Notes: generated by a model not told the origin, from the sequence alone. A stretch of 64,000 bases of DNA from Cochliopodium minus (GCA_024220525.1 JAMYWO010000048.1:127631-191630); one strand, 5' to 3'. Counted from the first letter of the stretch, positions 25,970 to 39,453 are shown. Translations and numbers: made by a program.

Positions 25970-28900
25970 ATGTCTTATAAATATACTCTGATTTCAAAAT
26001 TCCAAGGATCTGATATGTAAAGAATTTCAAAAATTCTCAATAAATAAAATTATAAATTTCTTTCTCCCAAAGATTGTTCGAAGGACTCAAAGACAATTCA
26101 CAAAAAATACTCATTGAAGTAAAAGATTCAAAAGAAACGAAATTGGTGGAGAATGAAATAGCTTATTTGAAAAAATTAAATGGGAGAGAAGAATTTATCC
26201 AATATCTAGATAGCACAAATATTTCCAAATTAAATTCTACTTACGTAAGTTTACTCCCAAAACTATTTGAGGAAAAATAAATTAATATTATAAACAATTC
26301 TTTAGATAATAATGGAACATTCCGATTGTACATTAAAAGATGTGATAAATCATCCCCAAAATCAAAATCTTAATGATAATTATCTTTCCCGTAAAATCAC
26401 AAGTTTAAATTCTTTTAAAAATTAACAAATTGCTTCCCCAAATAGAAATTTTGTACCATATAATCAATCCAATCAAATATCTGCACCAAGAGAGAATAAT
26501 ACACAATGATATCAGAGCCCAAAACTATTTTGTGTTCTCAGATGGGACAATAAAGTTGGGTGAATTTTCATATGCGGAAAATTGCCCAAATAGTTTTGTA
26601 TTATCCAAATTTCCTGAAATAAATGGGTTTTTTTTTTAAATTTATTTAATTTAAAAATATTAATTAAATTTGAATAACTAGAACAGTACATTATATGGCA
26701 CCAGAAAGACTGAGGTAACATATCCTTTTTTTTGATGTAAAATATTTTAAACACTCTCTCCGTATTTAGAAAGACAGACAGGTATGACAGTACCTCTGAT
26801 ATATGGTCCTTAGGAATTTTATTGATAGAGTTAGTAGAAGGAGAGCCAATTCTTAATAGTGAAAGCAAATCTGTAGATTTTTTTATTTATTTTTATTTTT
26901 ATTTTTATTTAATTATTCTTTTATTTTAATTATTTTCATTTTATTTTTTTATTTTTTATATTTTTTATATTTTTTATATTTTTATATTTTTTATATTTTA
27001 TATTTTTTATATTTTAATTTTTTGCTTTATTTTTATTTTTTGATGCAAAAAGAGAATTATATCATTGCTCACTTCAAAGAAATTTCATCCATTACATTTC
27101 TTGGCAAAAACAAAATACAAACTAAGTGATGGTTATCAAAATGTCTTGAGGTAAATATTTTTTTTTTAAAATTTTAAAGTGTATATAAAATCTCCTACTC
27201 ATTTTTATCATTTTTTGAAAGTGAAAAATTTATTTAATTTTATTTTAATATATTTTGTTTTGTTATATTTTTTTATGATTTTATTCATTTTTTTTTGATT
27301 TTTTTTTTTTTAAATTTTAGAAAATGTCTGCAATTTGACCCATATGCGAGATACTCCTCTGCTTCTCTTCTTGATGACGATTACGTGAAAAAGGGGAAAG
27401 ACAAAAATTGCATTGTTGATTTATACAAAAACACAAAAGGTATCAATTTCTTTTCATTTAAACTAAGATTTATTATTTAAATACAAATTAAAATTTTTTG
27501 ATTTAATTACTTTTATGATTTTTTTTATTTAATTATATTTTTAATTATTTATTATTTTATTATTTTAAAAAATTTTTTTTATTGAATTTATAATTTTTTT
27601 CATATTTATTATTTATTTTTATATTAGTTTGAGTAAATAAAATCTCCAAATAAATATGTGAGATGGACAATGTTTTAATTATCAGTCATAATTATTTTAT
27701 TTTACTTTTATTTTTTAATTAATTACATTTAATTAAATATTTCATTATTTTTATTTTACTTTTATATTTTAATTAATTTCATTTAATTAAATATTTATTG
27801 TATATTTTTTGTGAAAATTTTTCAAATTTTTTTTCTTTAGATTTCAGACCAAAGGCGATTCAAGAGACAAAAGACGAAGACGGGAGAACATACAAAGAAT
27901 TTATGGAGAACATCAAAAAATGGAAAAGCAAAGAACAAACCAAAAATTTCATACAACAACTTTCTTCACAAGAAAAACTCGATGAAATTTCGAATCAGAT
28001 TAATGATTTAAGTTCCAACGACAAAAAGTTGTCCGAAAATTCCATTTGTCAAATCGTTTTGGAAATTTCCAAGTTTTTTTGTTCCCGTTACTTTGGTGTC
28101 ATCGTTTCCACTTTTTCTTTGGGTGATCTTACTTACCAAGACTGTTTTATGGGTATTGATCTGGTCAATTGGTTCTTTGACTTTTTCTCCCTTGATAAGA
28201 GAGGTAGAAAAAAAAATAATTTTTTTTTTCTTTTTTTTTTATTACAATTTTATTATTTTTTCATTTTTTTTTGTCACATTTTTTTCTTATTTGTTTATTT
28301 TGGATTTATTTCATTTGATTTATTTTTATATTTTATTTTTTTGATAAGTTTATTTAAATTTTGATTTTATATTTTTATATTTGTGTGTTTGAATGAATAA
28401 AAAGAAAATTATATTTTTATATTTGATTTTAAAATATTTATATTTGATTTTAAAATATTTATATTCGATTTTAAAATATTTATATTCGATTTTAAAATAT
28501 TTTATTTTTATTTTTTCTTTTTATTTAAAAAAGATAGCGCAAAGAACATCTGCAAATTGCTTTTAAAAGTGGAAATAATACAATCGAAAAATTTCACAGA
28601 AATAGAAGAAGTAGAACTTGCTAACTCTGTGTGCAAATTGAATAAACAAAAACTTCAATCCCTTTTAAAATATGGCTCCATTGAACTCAACCTTCTCAAA
28701 TCCCTCTTCCCCAGCAACCTCAACAACCCTCTCAATACTAATAATCTTGTAAATAGTGTTAATAATAACAATACTGTAAATAATAATCAGAATACCAATG
28801 GTAATCATCAACAAAATTTTTTTTTTTAATTTTTACTTTTTTTTTTTTTTGCAATTAATTTATTTGTAAATGTAAAATTTTGAAGAGACTATTTTCTTAG

Positions 28901-31900
28901 ATTTATCTTTTTTTATTTTTAAAATATATTTATTTTGATATTTTTTTATTTATTAATGATTATAAAGTGTTATTTTTCATTTTCCTTCCGATTTCTTTTT
29001 TTTTAACCAACATATATTTTTAATTTTTTTAAAAATTTTTTTTCATTTTTTTGTACATTTTAGATGAAAACAAAAACAATTTCATAAACTCCAACTTGTT
29101 CAATTACATGAACACCAACAAGAATCCAAGGCGCACCAACACCATCAGTCTTAACTATGACGAGCGTTCCACTGTTCCCTTCAACTTGTTGGATCCCCGA
29201 AGTCACTTGATCATCGCCAAATTGCGTAAATTAATTTTTTATTCAAAATTTTTGTTAATTATTATTTTCATTTATTTTTTTATTAATTTATTAATTAATT
29301 TTTTTTAAAAAAATTATTAAAATTAAGCTCCCAATCAGAAAGAAAGAATGATTTGTGAAAAACACCCATCGTTCGTGAAGGAGATACCCACCACTCCAAA
29401 ATATTCTGGCGCCAAAATTGATTTCGAAGAGTTTTACCAGCCCGTCATCGCCAACACCTTTACCAACACTCGTAAAATAAAAAAATAATTTTCTTCAAAA
29501 ATATCAAAAAAGTATTTTAAATCAAAAAAAAATATTTAAAAAAATCAAAAATATATTTAATTAATAAAAATATATTTAAAAAAAAATTCAAAATTAATTT
29601 TAAAAAAAATGAAAAAATTAAATTTCTTAAAATATTAGCATACACACTTTACATAGCAAAGAGCAATGAGGAGATATCGTATTTGATGGTGGAGAAGACG
29701 CCAGCAGTATTTGACATGAATGGATTTCGAAAAATATTGCTCATTTGTACTCAACCCTTTGAGAAACATCTCTTCGAAATTCCCATCAATACTAAAAACG
29801 AAGAAAAAGACTTGTTGTCCGTCAAAAACTTTAAACAAGTCATTGAATTAAAATCTGACATGAAAAATGAAATTTTGGAAATGGAACAAAAAATGTTTGA
29901 TATTTTTTTCAAAAAAATTATTTTAATTTTTATTTCTTTTTTTTTTTATTTTTTTTGAATTATTTCAATTAATTTTAATAAATTTTTATTTTTTGAATTT
30001 TTTGAATTTTATTTAATTTTTGTTTTTTTTTTAACAAAAAGACTTGAGACTTCAAAAAAACTAAAGTTTGGGGTGGTATACATGACAAAAAATCAAGTCA
30101 ATGATGAAAATGCTATCTTTTCAAACTGTAAAACAAAAAATAAAATTTAAAACAAATAAAATCAAAAATAATTACAATATTATATCAATTAACTTTTCTA
30201 TCTTTTAAAAAAAATAATAAGGTGAAACAACTTCTCAATTTGAATATTTTTTGAATCAAATTGGAACCAAAATAAGACTAAAAGGTAGAATTTTCTATTT
30301 TTATTTTTTTAATCACAATTTTTTTAAATTTTTTTTTTTATTTATTTAGTTTATTTTATTTCATTTTTTTATTCTATGTTAATTTTTATTCTTATTTTTT
30401 AGATTATTTTANTTTTATTTATTTTATTTATTTTATTTATTTTATTTATTTTATTTATTTTATTTATTTTATTTATTTTATTTATTTTTCTTTTTTTATT
30501 TTTTTTATTTTTTTATTCAATTTTTGTTCAATTTTTAATATTTTTTATTTTTATTTTTATTGAATAGGAATTGAAAGAAGGGTGGTGAGACCAACAGGTT
30601 GCGAAAAAGCAGTGTTGAAAGGGGCTTCCTATGATCAAATTTCATTTGAGTGGAATAACGAAATCTATGAAACTTCCAGGTGGGTTGAAAAATGTCTCCT
30701 CACCTCTTTTCCCCTCACTCAAATCACTTCCCATTCTTCTCATATCATCCTCAACGTTTGTGAAGAAGGTTCTTATTTTTTATATTTTTTATTTTATTAT
30801 ACCTTATATTTTTTTATTTTATATTTTTTATTTTTATATTTTATATTTTATATTTTATATTTTTATATTTTATGTTTTATATTTTATATTTTATATTTTA
30901 TATTTTATATCTTATTTTTTATTTTTTTTATTTTATATTTTATATTTTATTAATTATTTATTTTATTTTATTATTTTATTATTTTTATTTATTTTGAATT
31001 AATAATCATTTTATATTTTTATTAATTTATTTGATTTTATTTTATTTTCATTAATTTATTTTTACTTATTTGATCTAATTTTATTTTGTTTTATTTATTA
31101 TTTGAAATTAATATTATTTACTCTCATTTTACTTAATATTTTAATTTACTATATTTTTTATTTTATTTACTTGTAAAAAATTTTTATTATTTATTTTGTT
31201 ATTTTTGAAATAATTTTGTTTGTTATTTTTATTTCCTAAATATTTCTCAATTTATTGAAATTATTTTTAATTATTTGCTTTGATTTTTAGATTTTTAATA
31301 AAATTTTTTATTTTTTTTGTTTTAAAAAGGAAATAAAAGCATGGATTATTCAGAGAAATTCGAGTTTTGCATAAAAAACGTTCCAAGAAACCAAAAAACA
31401 AGCCTCCCCATCCTCTTTTTTCTTTACAAGTATGACACCAAAAACAAAACCTTCATTTCAAACAATTGCTGTCTTTCTTTTGAAGTTCCACCTGAGCATT
31501 TTCATCGTTTCACCTTGCGTTTGTTTTTGGGAAGAACAGAAGTTTATGGTTATCTTGATTTCAATGATAAAATCATTAAAACTTTTACTTATTTTGATGA
31601 AAAGACCAACCCAAACTTTGATTATTGTAAAACTTTTCCTTTTTATTTCTCTTATTTTCTTTATATTTAAATTTTTAAAAAAACAAATTTTTCTTTTTAA
31701 ATTTGATTTTTAAATTTTATTTTTTAAAAAAAAAAGATGTTGATTATTTCAAAGAAACAAGTGTAAACAAAGAATCTTTAAAATTCATGGAAAACATGGG
31801 ATACAAACCAACAGAGGAAATCAAACAACTCCTTTCTCAAAATGATCTCTCCACCCTGGTGAATGAAAAGGATGAAACACCTCTCCACCTCTTGTTCAAT

Positions 31901-32500
31901 ATGCCCAACCTTTTGACCAAAAACAATATCGAGTTTTTGTTAAAGTTAAAAGTTAACATAAACGCCAAAAATGATGAGAATTTTACCGTTTTGCACATTG
32001 CTTGCAAAAGCAAAAACATTGATTTGAATATCATTCAATTTTTAATTGATAAAAAATCAAATGTCAACTCGATTGCTTCTGTTGGAAAGTCTTCCTTTCA
32101 CACTTCTTGTTTTAATGAGAATGCCTCTCTTGACTTGGTCAAACTTTTGGTTGAAAACAAGGCAAATGTAAATTTGAGAGATGCTTTTGACAATATCCCT
32201 TTGCATTACTCTTGCTTGAACAAGAAGATAGATATGAATATTCTAAAGTATTTAATCTCCCAAAAGTCTGAAATTAATATAAAGAATAAAATCACTTTTC
32301 GTATCCCCCTTTTGAATGCTTGTGGAAACTCTAGCTCAACTTTGGAAATCATTGACTACCTCATTTCACAATCTGATTTGAAATCCATCGGCAATTCTTT
32401 CGACTTTAAAAGTCTCATTAAGGGAAACATCAAACTTAAGGAAGAGATTGAAAAGAAACACTCTACTCTCGAAAAGTTTTTCGAAATTTTAAAAATATAA
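25970..32500 (+). CDS. kinase-like / DEP / RapGAP-like / ankyrin chimera (1146 aa, 18 exons)
   Basis: Eighteen exons (25970-26016, 26073-26244, 26306-26390, 26446-26626, 26682-26714, 26770-26872, 27053-27150, 27321-27439, 27841-28203, 28534-28800, 29064-29225, 29328-29471, 29639-29894, 30042-30127, 30222-30284, 30568-30768, 31330-31626, 31737-32500) give 3441 nt in frame. Residues 1-280 are a protein kinase fold: IIHNDIRAQNYF (HRD is HND), IKLGEFS in place of DFG, MAPERL, and DIWSLGILLIELVEGEP. DFG to EFS suggests a pseudokinase. About 360-440 is a DEP domain (YQDCFMGIDLVNW). About 680-725 matches the start of a Rap/Ran-GAP domain (KLKFGVVYM then QFEYFLNQIGTKIRLKG), but no Asn-thumb helix follows. 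About 800-890 resembles a PI3K-type C2 strand pattern (IKNVPRNQKTSLPI). About 930-1110 are ankyrin repeats (ETPLHLLF, FTVLHIACKSKN). Probably a membrane-recruited signalling scaffold. Confidence 0.8.
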
Positions 32501-32599
32501 ACAATAAATTCACTTTGAAGTCTTTTTTTTCAAATTTTTAAATGACAAAACTGTTGAAAAAAATGCTTGAAAACTTTTTTTTTATTTATAATTTTTTGT

Positions 32600-33869
32600 T
32601 TAGTTGAGAACCATGGTTTGTTTGGAATCAACAGCATTGGAATTTAAAGGAAGAGGATCATCTTGAGAAAGGATGTATTTATGTTGAACACCCAAAGAAT
32701 AAACACCAAAAGAAGCAAGAGAGCTCTTTGTTTCAGCGATTTCTTCTTCCAATTTTTTAAATTTTTCAAAATCAAAATTGTTGCGTCTGTAAAAAGCAAG
32801 TTGTTTGTTTGAAACACTGTTCAAGTAAACTCCTTTGTAATCATTAATGTCCAATCTTGTCCATGACCATACTCCCCATGCCAATGTTGCATAGGAAAAT
32901 CCCATGATGTAAGCCACTGGCTCCATGATATCCCAAGACAAGTCCCACCTTTTCAAAAAAAAAAAATGTAAAAAAAAAAATTAATATCAAAAATGAAAAA
33001 AAAATGTTGACATTAATAATGTTGAAGGTTTCAATCAAATATGATTTAACTGTATATCAAGATTATTATGTATTCATACAGTTTTTATTCAAGATTAAAA
33101 AAATTTTATTTATTTTACCAAATCAATCTTGCCATTACAACACCTTGAATAGCAAAACCAAGAGTGGTCCAAAAAACTTTTTTTCTGGAGGAGGAATGAG
33201 CTTTGAGATCCAATTGTGCTTTGATTTCTTTCAATTTTTGATATTCTTGTTCTTTTAGTTCAAGATCTTGTGATTTTGCCAAAACCATTGCATGTGCCAC
33301 TTGACCATCAGGATCCATCACTCTCAAAAATTCTCTTGTTACTTCCTTTGGTTTTAAATACACAAAATTTGGTGCTTGTTTAATATTCAAGACAATACCA
33401 CAGTTATGTAAAGATGAAAGGAATGTCTCTTGTTCATTTGGGTTTATATCTGCTTCGTTACATATCTCTGCAAATTCTTGTTTGCTTATTCTGAATCTTT
33501 CTTCACTTTGAATTCTTTCAGTAACAAATGTGAATTTGTTTTTATTCAAAAGATCAGATGCAACTTTAAGATCTAAATGTGATAAATTATAATTATGGTA
33601 ATGCAATTTAGGTCTTAGAAAAAAGAATTATAATAAAAAATTAAAAATTTTTTTTATATATTTTTTATATTCTTTGGCATGCATATAATTTGAATGTTTT
33701 ATCGAAATAATCGGATATATTTGTGATTATAATCCTATTTCTTTTTCTTACCCAAAGAATAATTTCTTGTGAAAATTAAGCTTGAAGAGTTTTGGATGTA
33801 TGATTTAAAGAATTTTTGATTTCCCTTTTTAAAATTCTTAAAAATAGATTTCGGTATGATATTTTTCAT
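32600..33869 (-). CDS. MCU: mitochondrial calcium uniporter pore subunit
   Basis: Exons 33869-33752, 33572-33119 and 32948-32600 total 921 nt, 306 residues. The N-terminal 40 residues are rich in Lys/Arg/Ser/Asn without acidic residues and end TRNYS, a convincing mitochondrial presequence. The conserved pore motif is SWDIMEPVAY (WDxMEP, the Ca2+ selectivity filter). It is flanked by two membrane helices, VFWTTLGFAIQGVVMARLIW and VAYIMGFSYATLAWGVWSW. Coiled coils lie before TM1 and after TM2 (FEKFKKLEEEIAETK). It conducts Ca2+ across the inner membrane as an oligomer. No MICU or EMRE-like gene is nearby. Confidence 0.93.
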
Positions 33870-34078
33870 TTATAAAAGATTCCAATCAACAATTTTTTTT
33901 TTAATATTTTATAAAAATATCCAAATTTCATAAAAGAAAATAACACATTATACAAATGGACACAAGTTGATAAATAGTTAAATGAAAAAGATGGATCAAA
34001 AGAAGAATATTCACATTCGCAAATTTAAATTTAATTTAGAAATCTCAAATTTTTTTATGTAAAAAGAAATACAGAAGA

Positions 34079-36767
34079 TTATTTCTTCTTTCCCAAGAGG
34101 AAATACTGATTGATCAACCAAATGGTCATATTCACGCCAAGAGTAACCTGATCCAGCTCGTAAGTTTCAACATTGTTGTATCTTTTTTCTAAAAGCTCAT
34201 CAAGTTCGAGAGTCATTTCTTCTACTTGAATACCAGCAACTTTAGCGACAATTTCAAAGACACCATGCTCAGAACTTGATATAGTTAAACTACAAGTCTT
34301 TCTACTGAACTCTGGCACTTCAGAATCGACGATGACACCACGTTTAGCAAGTTCTTTGTAACTAAACTTGAAACTCATGGTTCCTTCAGTTTTTTTTTTT
34401 TTCTTCTTTCCTTTCTTTGTTTGAGTGTAAACAGACTTTCTGGCACCTTGCAAGTAAGAGTTGTAATCTTTCTTTTGTTCTTTGAGATAGTTTTGATGGG
34501 TACGAAGTTTGGCCAAAGCTTGAGTGAGACGAGAAATTTCCCTTCTTTGATTTTCACGAATTACACGACGATTGGCGACTTCCAAAGCGATATCACGAAG
34601 CAAACTTTCATAATTGTCAGATTTAGAGACTATTGCTTCCTTTTCAAGTTTCTGAATGTTCTCCAAAATGGTGTTGATTTGAGTGGAAAGTTGTTTGTTC
34701 TTTGTTTCAGCAGCATGTTTGATACCATTCTCAAGAACATCCATAAGATTCAATTTCTGGATGGAACTTTCAATAGGAACGGTTCTCAAAACAGGTAAGA
34801 TAAGTTCTTTGGTTTGATTGTACAATTTTGTTGTTTCTGATTCCTCGTCAATGTTGATGTTGAATCTGTTTGTTAGCCACAACTGGATATCCTTGTTCTC
34901 TTTGGGCTTTGGAGGAGCTTCAGCCAAGTCTTTAAGAATGACTCTGACGGGATCGTTTTGATCAGGAGCAACTCTATCAAGAAATTTAAGCATGATGGTG
35001 TGGATGTTACAAATTTCGTGGGTTCCAATCAAAATGGAAGGCCTTGCTTTTTGAACCAACTCGTTATATTGATTCACTTGGAGTTTTTCTTCTGGTTCAT
35101 CGACTTGGCAAACTTGTTTCAAGTAGTTTTGTACAGAAGGCAAATTTTCTTTGATGAAACCATTCAAACGGAGCATGTAGGGTTTTTCCTTTCCATCATA
35201 TTCAATCAAGTTGAACAAGGTTTGAAGCACATTAGCCACTTGAATCAATCCTTTGATTACACTGACTCCCATATCTCTTGGATCTACCAATTTGAAGGTA
35301 TCAGGAGATACGATGGCGATGTTCAAGAATCTGTAGTAAACGAAATAACCGACCAATCTCCAGATATCTTCTTCTGATTGAGGAAATCTTTCAAAGCAAA
35401 GATCCTTCAAAGCCTTACAGATCCAACGAAGACCATAAGGAAGGGTATCAATGGTGGAAATGATTGCTTCAAGGAACATTTTGCAAAGAGATTTCAATTC
35501 TTCAAGATTTCTGTTTAAGGTTTCTTCCACAAACTTTTGTTTCAAAGCTTCTTCTTCAGTGACATTCTTTGGAAGATCAGAGGTTTTACCAGTTTTGATT
35601 TCTTGGTCGGTGATCATCTTTTGGTAGATAGCAACAGGATTGATTTCAAGATCCAATTCCTTCTTTTGCATGATCTTTCTTACAACAGGCTCAATAGAAG
35701 TTCTGAGGTATTCTACTCCTTGTTTTCTTTTACAATAGGTCATACACATCTTTGGTACCACAGTTTCTCCAGTAATAAATGCTTTCACCTTGGTAATGTT
35801 TTGCAATTCGATTTGGATAGCATTTTGAAACAATTTGAGACACAAAAACTCTTCACGAGGAGAGAAAGCATCTCCATAAAGAGTTACAATGACAGTATAA
35901 AGAAATTGGGTGACATCTTCATCTTGTGCTTGTACCAAATAGATCACATTTGCCATATATCTTGTTTCTGTTTGCAAGAGATAAAACAAATCTTGGTACA
36001 GTTCAATCATTTTAGGAGATTGACTGAAATCTGGAACTATTTTTTCCTCTACTCCTTTTTTCTTTTTGCTTTTCTTATCTTTCTTTTCATCAATCTATTT
36101 ATTGTTTTGAGGATAAATGTTAAAAAAAAAAAAAGATTTATTTTTTCTTTATTTCGGTTAATTTTATTATTTTTTTATTAAATTTGTTTATACCTTCATT
36201 TGTCCTCTATTTTTGATCAATAAACCAATTCTTTTGTCTAATTTAGCAAGTTCTCTCTCAAGAACGTGATTTTGTCTGACCTCAATTTGCAATTCCTTCT
36301 TCAAATTTTGAATTTCTAAAAAAATTTTGGAAAAATTGTTAACAAAATTTTTGTTTAATTAAATTTATTAAAAAGAGTATTTTGTTTGGAAAAAATTTAT
36401 ATAAATTTATCTATTTATTTTCTTAAAGAGATTTACCAGTGACCCAATCAGTTTCATCTTGTTCAGATGATTGTTGAAGAATTCCTTGGATTTCAGTAAC
36501 AGTCAAATTTCCTTTCTTTTTTGCTTCCTCTTGTCTTTTTCTTTCCTTCTCTTCTCTTTCCTTTCTATTCTTCTCCTCTCTCATCCTTATCAAATAAGAA
36601 AGTAATTTTCTTGAATCATACAAAAGTTCGAGGCATTCCCTTTCTTTTTCATAGACTGCTTTCATATTTTTAATATCGTTTTCTTGTTTTTTTGCCATCA
36701 CAAGAAGAGATGTAGATGACATATTCAATTGATCATTCTTGCCCAAAAGTAATCTTTTATTATTCAT
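34079..36767 (-). CDS. IQGAP-related RasGAP-domain protein, DGAP1-like
   Basis: Exons 36767-36437, 36315-36194 and 36094-34079 total 2469 nt, 822 residues. An N-terminal coiled-coil half lacks calponin-homology, WW and IQ motifs. The GAP-related domain covers residues about 170-510 (LPYGLRWICKALKDLCFERF, then YFVYYRFLNIAIVSPDTF, equivalent to the IQGAP YYRYMNPAIVAP). The RasGAP_C domain ends the protein (FSYKELAKRGVIVD, GVFEIVAKVAGIQVE, NMTIWLINQYFLLGK). This short architecture is that of Dictyostelium DGAP1/GAPA, which bind Rac-GTP and cortexillin in cytokinesis and cortical actin control rather than stimulating GTP hydrolysis. The GRD arginine finger is not obvious here either. Confidence 0.9.
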
Positions 36768-37369
36768 TATTTATTCCCTTTGTTATTTGTTAAATAGTCA
36801 AATCAAATAGTTTTTTAATTTTAATTTTTTTTTTTATTTTTATATTTTTAAAGATTTTTTTTTTATTTATTGTTCTTTTTTTGAACTTCGAAATCAAAAT
36901 ATAATTCTTTAATTTTTACTTCAATTTGAATGATTTTTGAGATCTTATATCCAAATTTTTTTTTTAAACTAAAGAATATTAATTCAAATACACCTTCAAA
37001 TCAAATTTTTTCTTCAGATCTTTACAAAATTTTAAAATAAAATTCGTTGAAAAAAAATATTCAGTTCAAAATAAATTATTTTTTACCATAATTTTGGTTT
37101 AAAATTTTGTTAAACAAATAGAGTTGGAATTATCTAAAAATTGATTTGTATATTTCAAAATTTGCTTTCTAAATCTTGTTGATTTTGGACAAAACGAGAG
37201 AAAATAAAATTTAAAAATAATATTTTTCAAAGAATCACAATGTGAGGAGATAATAAATTCAATGCAAGTTAGTAATAAAAGGACTTATAATGGATACCTT
37301 TCCTTTGGGGTTCTTCCAAAATACAAATAAAAAAAAAAAAATCGAAAAAAAAAAAATTTTTAAAAATAA
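36768..37369. other. intergenic, nothing seen
   Basis: About 600 bases of AT-rich sequence between divergent genes; no ORF or repeat recognised. Confidence 0.5.
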
Positions 37370-38107
37370 ATGTTGGTAGAAGATAAAATGGAAACAATAG
37401 AAATGAATAATAATCAATCATATAACAATAAAAATAAACACGATATCGAGAATCAAAGTTTTGATCATCATTATATCCTCACTATTGGTGAACCTAAAGT
37501 ATCCAAACATATAAATTTTATTGGATATCCTCTTGGCTTTATTGTAAGATAAAGAAAATTTTAGGATAAATTTATTTATATTCTCCATTTATTTCATTTA
37601 CAACATTTAATGAACCATAATATGCAATTTTAAACATGAATTTTCAAATTTCTTCAAAAATTTAATTTTTACAAAAAATATCAACTTTATTCAGATCACA
37701 CATAAAGGAAAGAATATAGAGGATAGTTATAAGACAATTCATAGATTTTACTTGGCTGAGATCACATTTGATAAGAAAGCAAAAGATCTGTTGTGAAAGA
37801 AAAGAGTTGTGGGAAGAAGAATTGAAAGAAAACCAATCCCAGCCAAAAAATTTAAGATATGACCTTGAATGGGTTAAATTCACCGAATATTCTTTTCCTG
37901 AAACCTTTGCCACTTTTTGGATTTGGTGAAACAGATGATAAACTCACCAAAGAAGAAAGCAATCAAAATTTCATAAATGTGCACAAGTAAAGTGGATAAG
38001 AATCCCCAGAGTTTAGAAGATTTTGTAGCAAGGAGAGTAAAGAACATTCAAAAACTATGTTTCTTTATGATTCCTTATGAGAAAGAAAATTCATTCTTTG
38101 TTAAATG
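37370..38107 (+). pseudogene. unrecognised gene, frame-shifted
   Basis: Coding-like pieces occur in more than one frame: an Asn-rich start MLVEDKMETIEMNNN through KHINFIGYPLGFI with a plausible GT donor at 37541; then from about 37694 SYKTIHRFYLAEITFDKKAK; then in another frame LWEEELKENQSQPKN and YDLEWVKFTEYSFPETFA; then EESNQNFINVHK and, after about 38000, SLEDFVARRVKNIQKL. They follow one another on one strand, which suggests a single gene of about 200 residues interrupted by several indels (real decay or consensus errors). I cannot assign a family. Confidence 0.45.
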
Positions 38108-38313
38108 ATTTAAAATCATCTTTTTAATTGTCAATCAAAGAAATTCAAATAATCTTTTTTTATATTTAATCGATTGCAGACATTACAAAAAGTATGTTAA
38201 TCTATTTGATCAAAATACTTTATTTTAGATCATTTCATTTGTTCAGCATATTCTTTTGTTGTAAAAAATTTTGTTGTCGACTGAGAAAAATAATAAAAAA
38301 AGTGTAATTAATA

Positions 38314-38637
38314 ATGGAAACAATATCAAAGAAGAAAAAGAAAGAAGAAAAAGGAGAAAAATTTTTTTGGAAGATGACGATGAATTTGAAGAATTTAAAA
38401 ATAATAATGCTCAACAATTATTAGAAGAAGATGCTATTGATAAAAGAACTTTGGGAAGAAGATTGGGATGATGAAGATGTTGATGATGAATTTGCAAAAC
38501 AATTAAGGTAAATATCTATTACCTTTTATATCAAAAAAAAAATTATAATATTAACCTAAAATAATCTCGATTTGATGAATTACAGAACTGAATTGACTAA
38601 ATCTGGGAAAATTGTTGTATTGACCACAAAAAATTGA
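38314..38637 (+). CDS. SEM1: 26S proteasome lid/BRCA2-binding subunit SEM1/DSS1 (two apparent frameshifts)
   Basis: Acidic tripartite signature of SEM1/DSS1: FLEDDDEFEEF, then LWEEDWDDEDVDDEFAKQL, then after a GT-AG intron (38508-38585) RTELTKSGK. The conserved order and the Trp pair are diagnostic. From ATG 38314 (METISKKKKK) the frame slips by one at a T-run near 38365 and again at an A-run near 38445. The protein would be about 100 residues, slightly longer than most homologues. Because splice sites and sequence remain conserved, homopolymer errors in the consensus are more likely than a pseudogene. Confidence 0.75.
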
Positions 38638-38805
38638 AGAATTATAAATATTTTGAACATAAAATTAAAAAACATTGAAATTATAAATCTGATTAATTTC
38701 ATTTCAAATATCCTTTCATAAAAGGAGTATAAGGGTATATATTTAAAAAAAAAAAGTTTAATTGTGTAAAAAGGTTTTAAATTTGAAATTTAAATGGGGA
38801 GGGAA

Positions 38806-39453
38806 TCATTTTTTCTTTGGAATGTGTTGAAAAGAAGGCTGTTTTACTCTTTTAGGTCTCAATTGGTGAGGCAAAATGAAAGTAGAAGTTTCTTGTTTGT
38901 TGTCCTCAACATTAATGGATTGATGGGAAGCCACAGATTTGTCGATTCTGTCCAAAATGTTTTTGATGATTGCAACACTCAATTCTCTTTCGAAAGGAAC
39001 GTTTCCCGCCTTTTTTTGAAAGACAATAAGCTTGACAGGATACCCCTCTGAAATCAATTCGTTTATTTTGTTTTCTTTAAACTCCACATCGTGATCACTT
39101 ATCATCACAGAAAATCTAATTTCTTTGTAGTCCATTTCGCTGCTTGAAAGAGTTTTCTCTTTTTTATTTTCAACTTTCACTGAACTCATCACTCTGTATA
39201 TCATCAACCCTACAATTTTTCAAAATGACTTTAAATTTGTTTTTAATTTTTTATTAATTTTAATTAAATTTAAATTTAAATTTTTATTAAAATAAAAAAA
39301 AGTTATAATTTTTACACTTGGATCTTCATTAACACGTTCTATTCTCATATTTTTGGAAAAACCGTATTTACAGAGCTTCTCCGTATGTTTTGTTCCCAAC
39401 CTCTTACCAGTTTCGTCAATTAAAATTATATTTGTGCTTGGTTCCACCACTTG
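38806..39453 (-). CDS. translation initiation factor IF-3, probably mitochondrial
   Basis: Exon 39453-39318 encodes the IF3-N part (IILIDETGKRLGTKHTEK through RIERVNEDP). Exon 39209-38806 encodes the IF3-C part (MDYKEIRFSVMISDHDVEF, KINELISEGYPVKLIVFQKK, then PFERELSVAIIKNIL). Joining after CCAA|GTGTAA keeps frame. IF-3 keeps ribosomal subunits apart and checks start-codon pairing. The tail PKRVKQPSFQHIPKKK is basic. The upstream start/targeting exon was not found: an acceptor-like AAATAG precedes 39453, and upstream sequence holds only short fragments. Confidence 0.85.

Noticed and set aside
30042-30768. Complete Rap/Ran-GAP domain
   Set aside because: Only the first about 50 residues match; the following exons lack the conserved RKRHIGND-type thumb helix, so only similarity is claimed.
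30582-31002. Open frames with long Phe/Tyr/Ile tails
   Set aside because: Only 30568-30768 is exon; the rest is TATATTTT intron read-through.
34421-36181. Plus-strand ORFs of 125-214 residues under the IQGAP-related gene
   Set aside because: Antisense shadows of a well-supported minus-strand gene.
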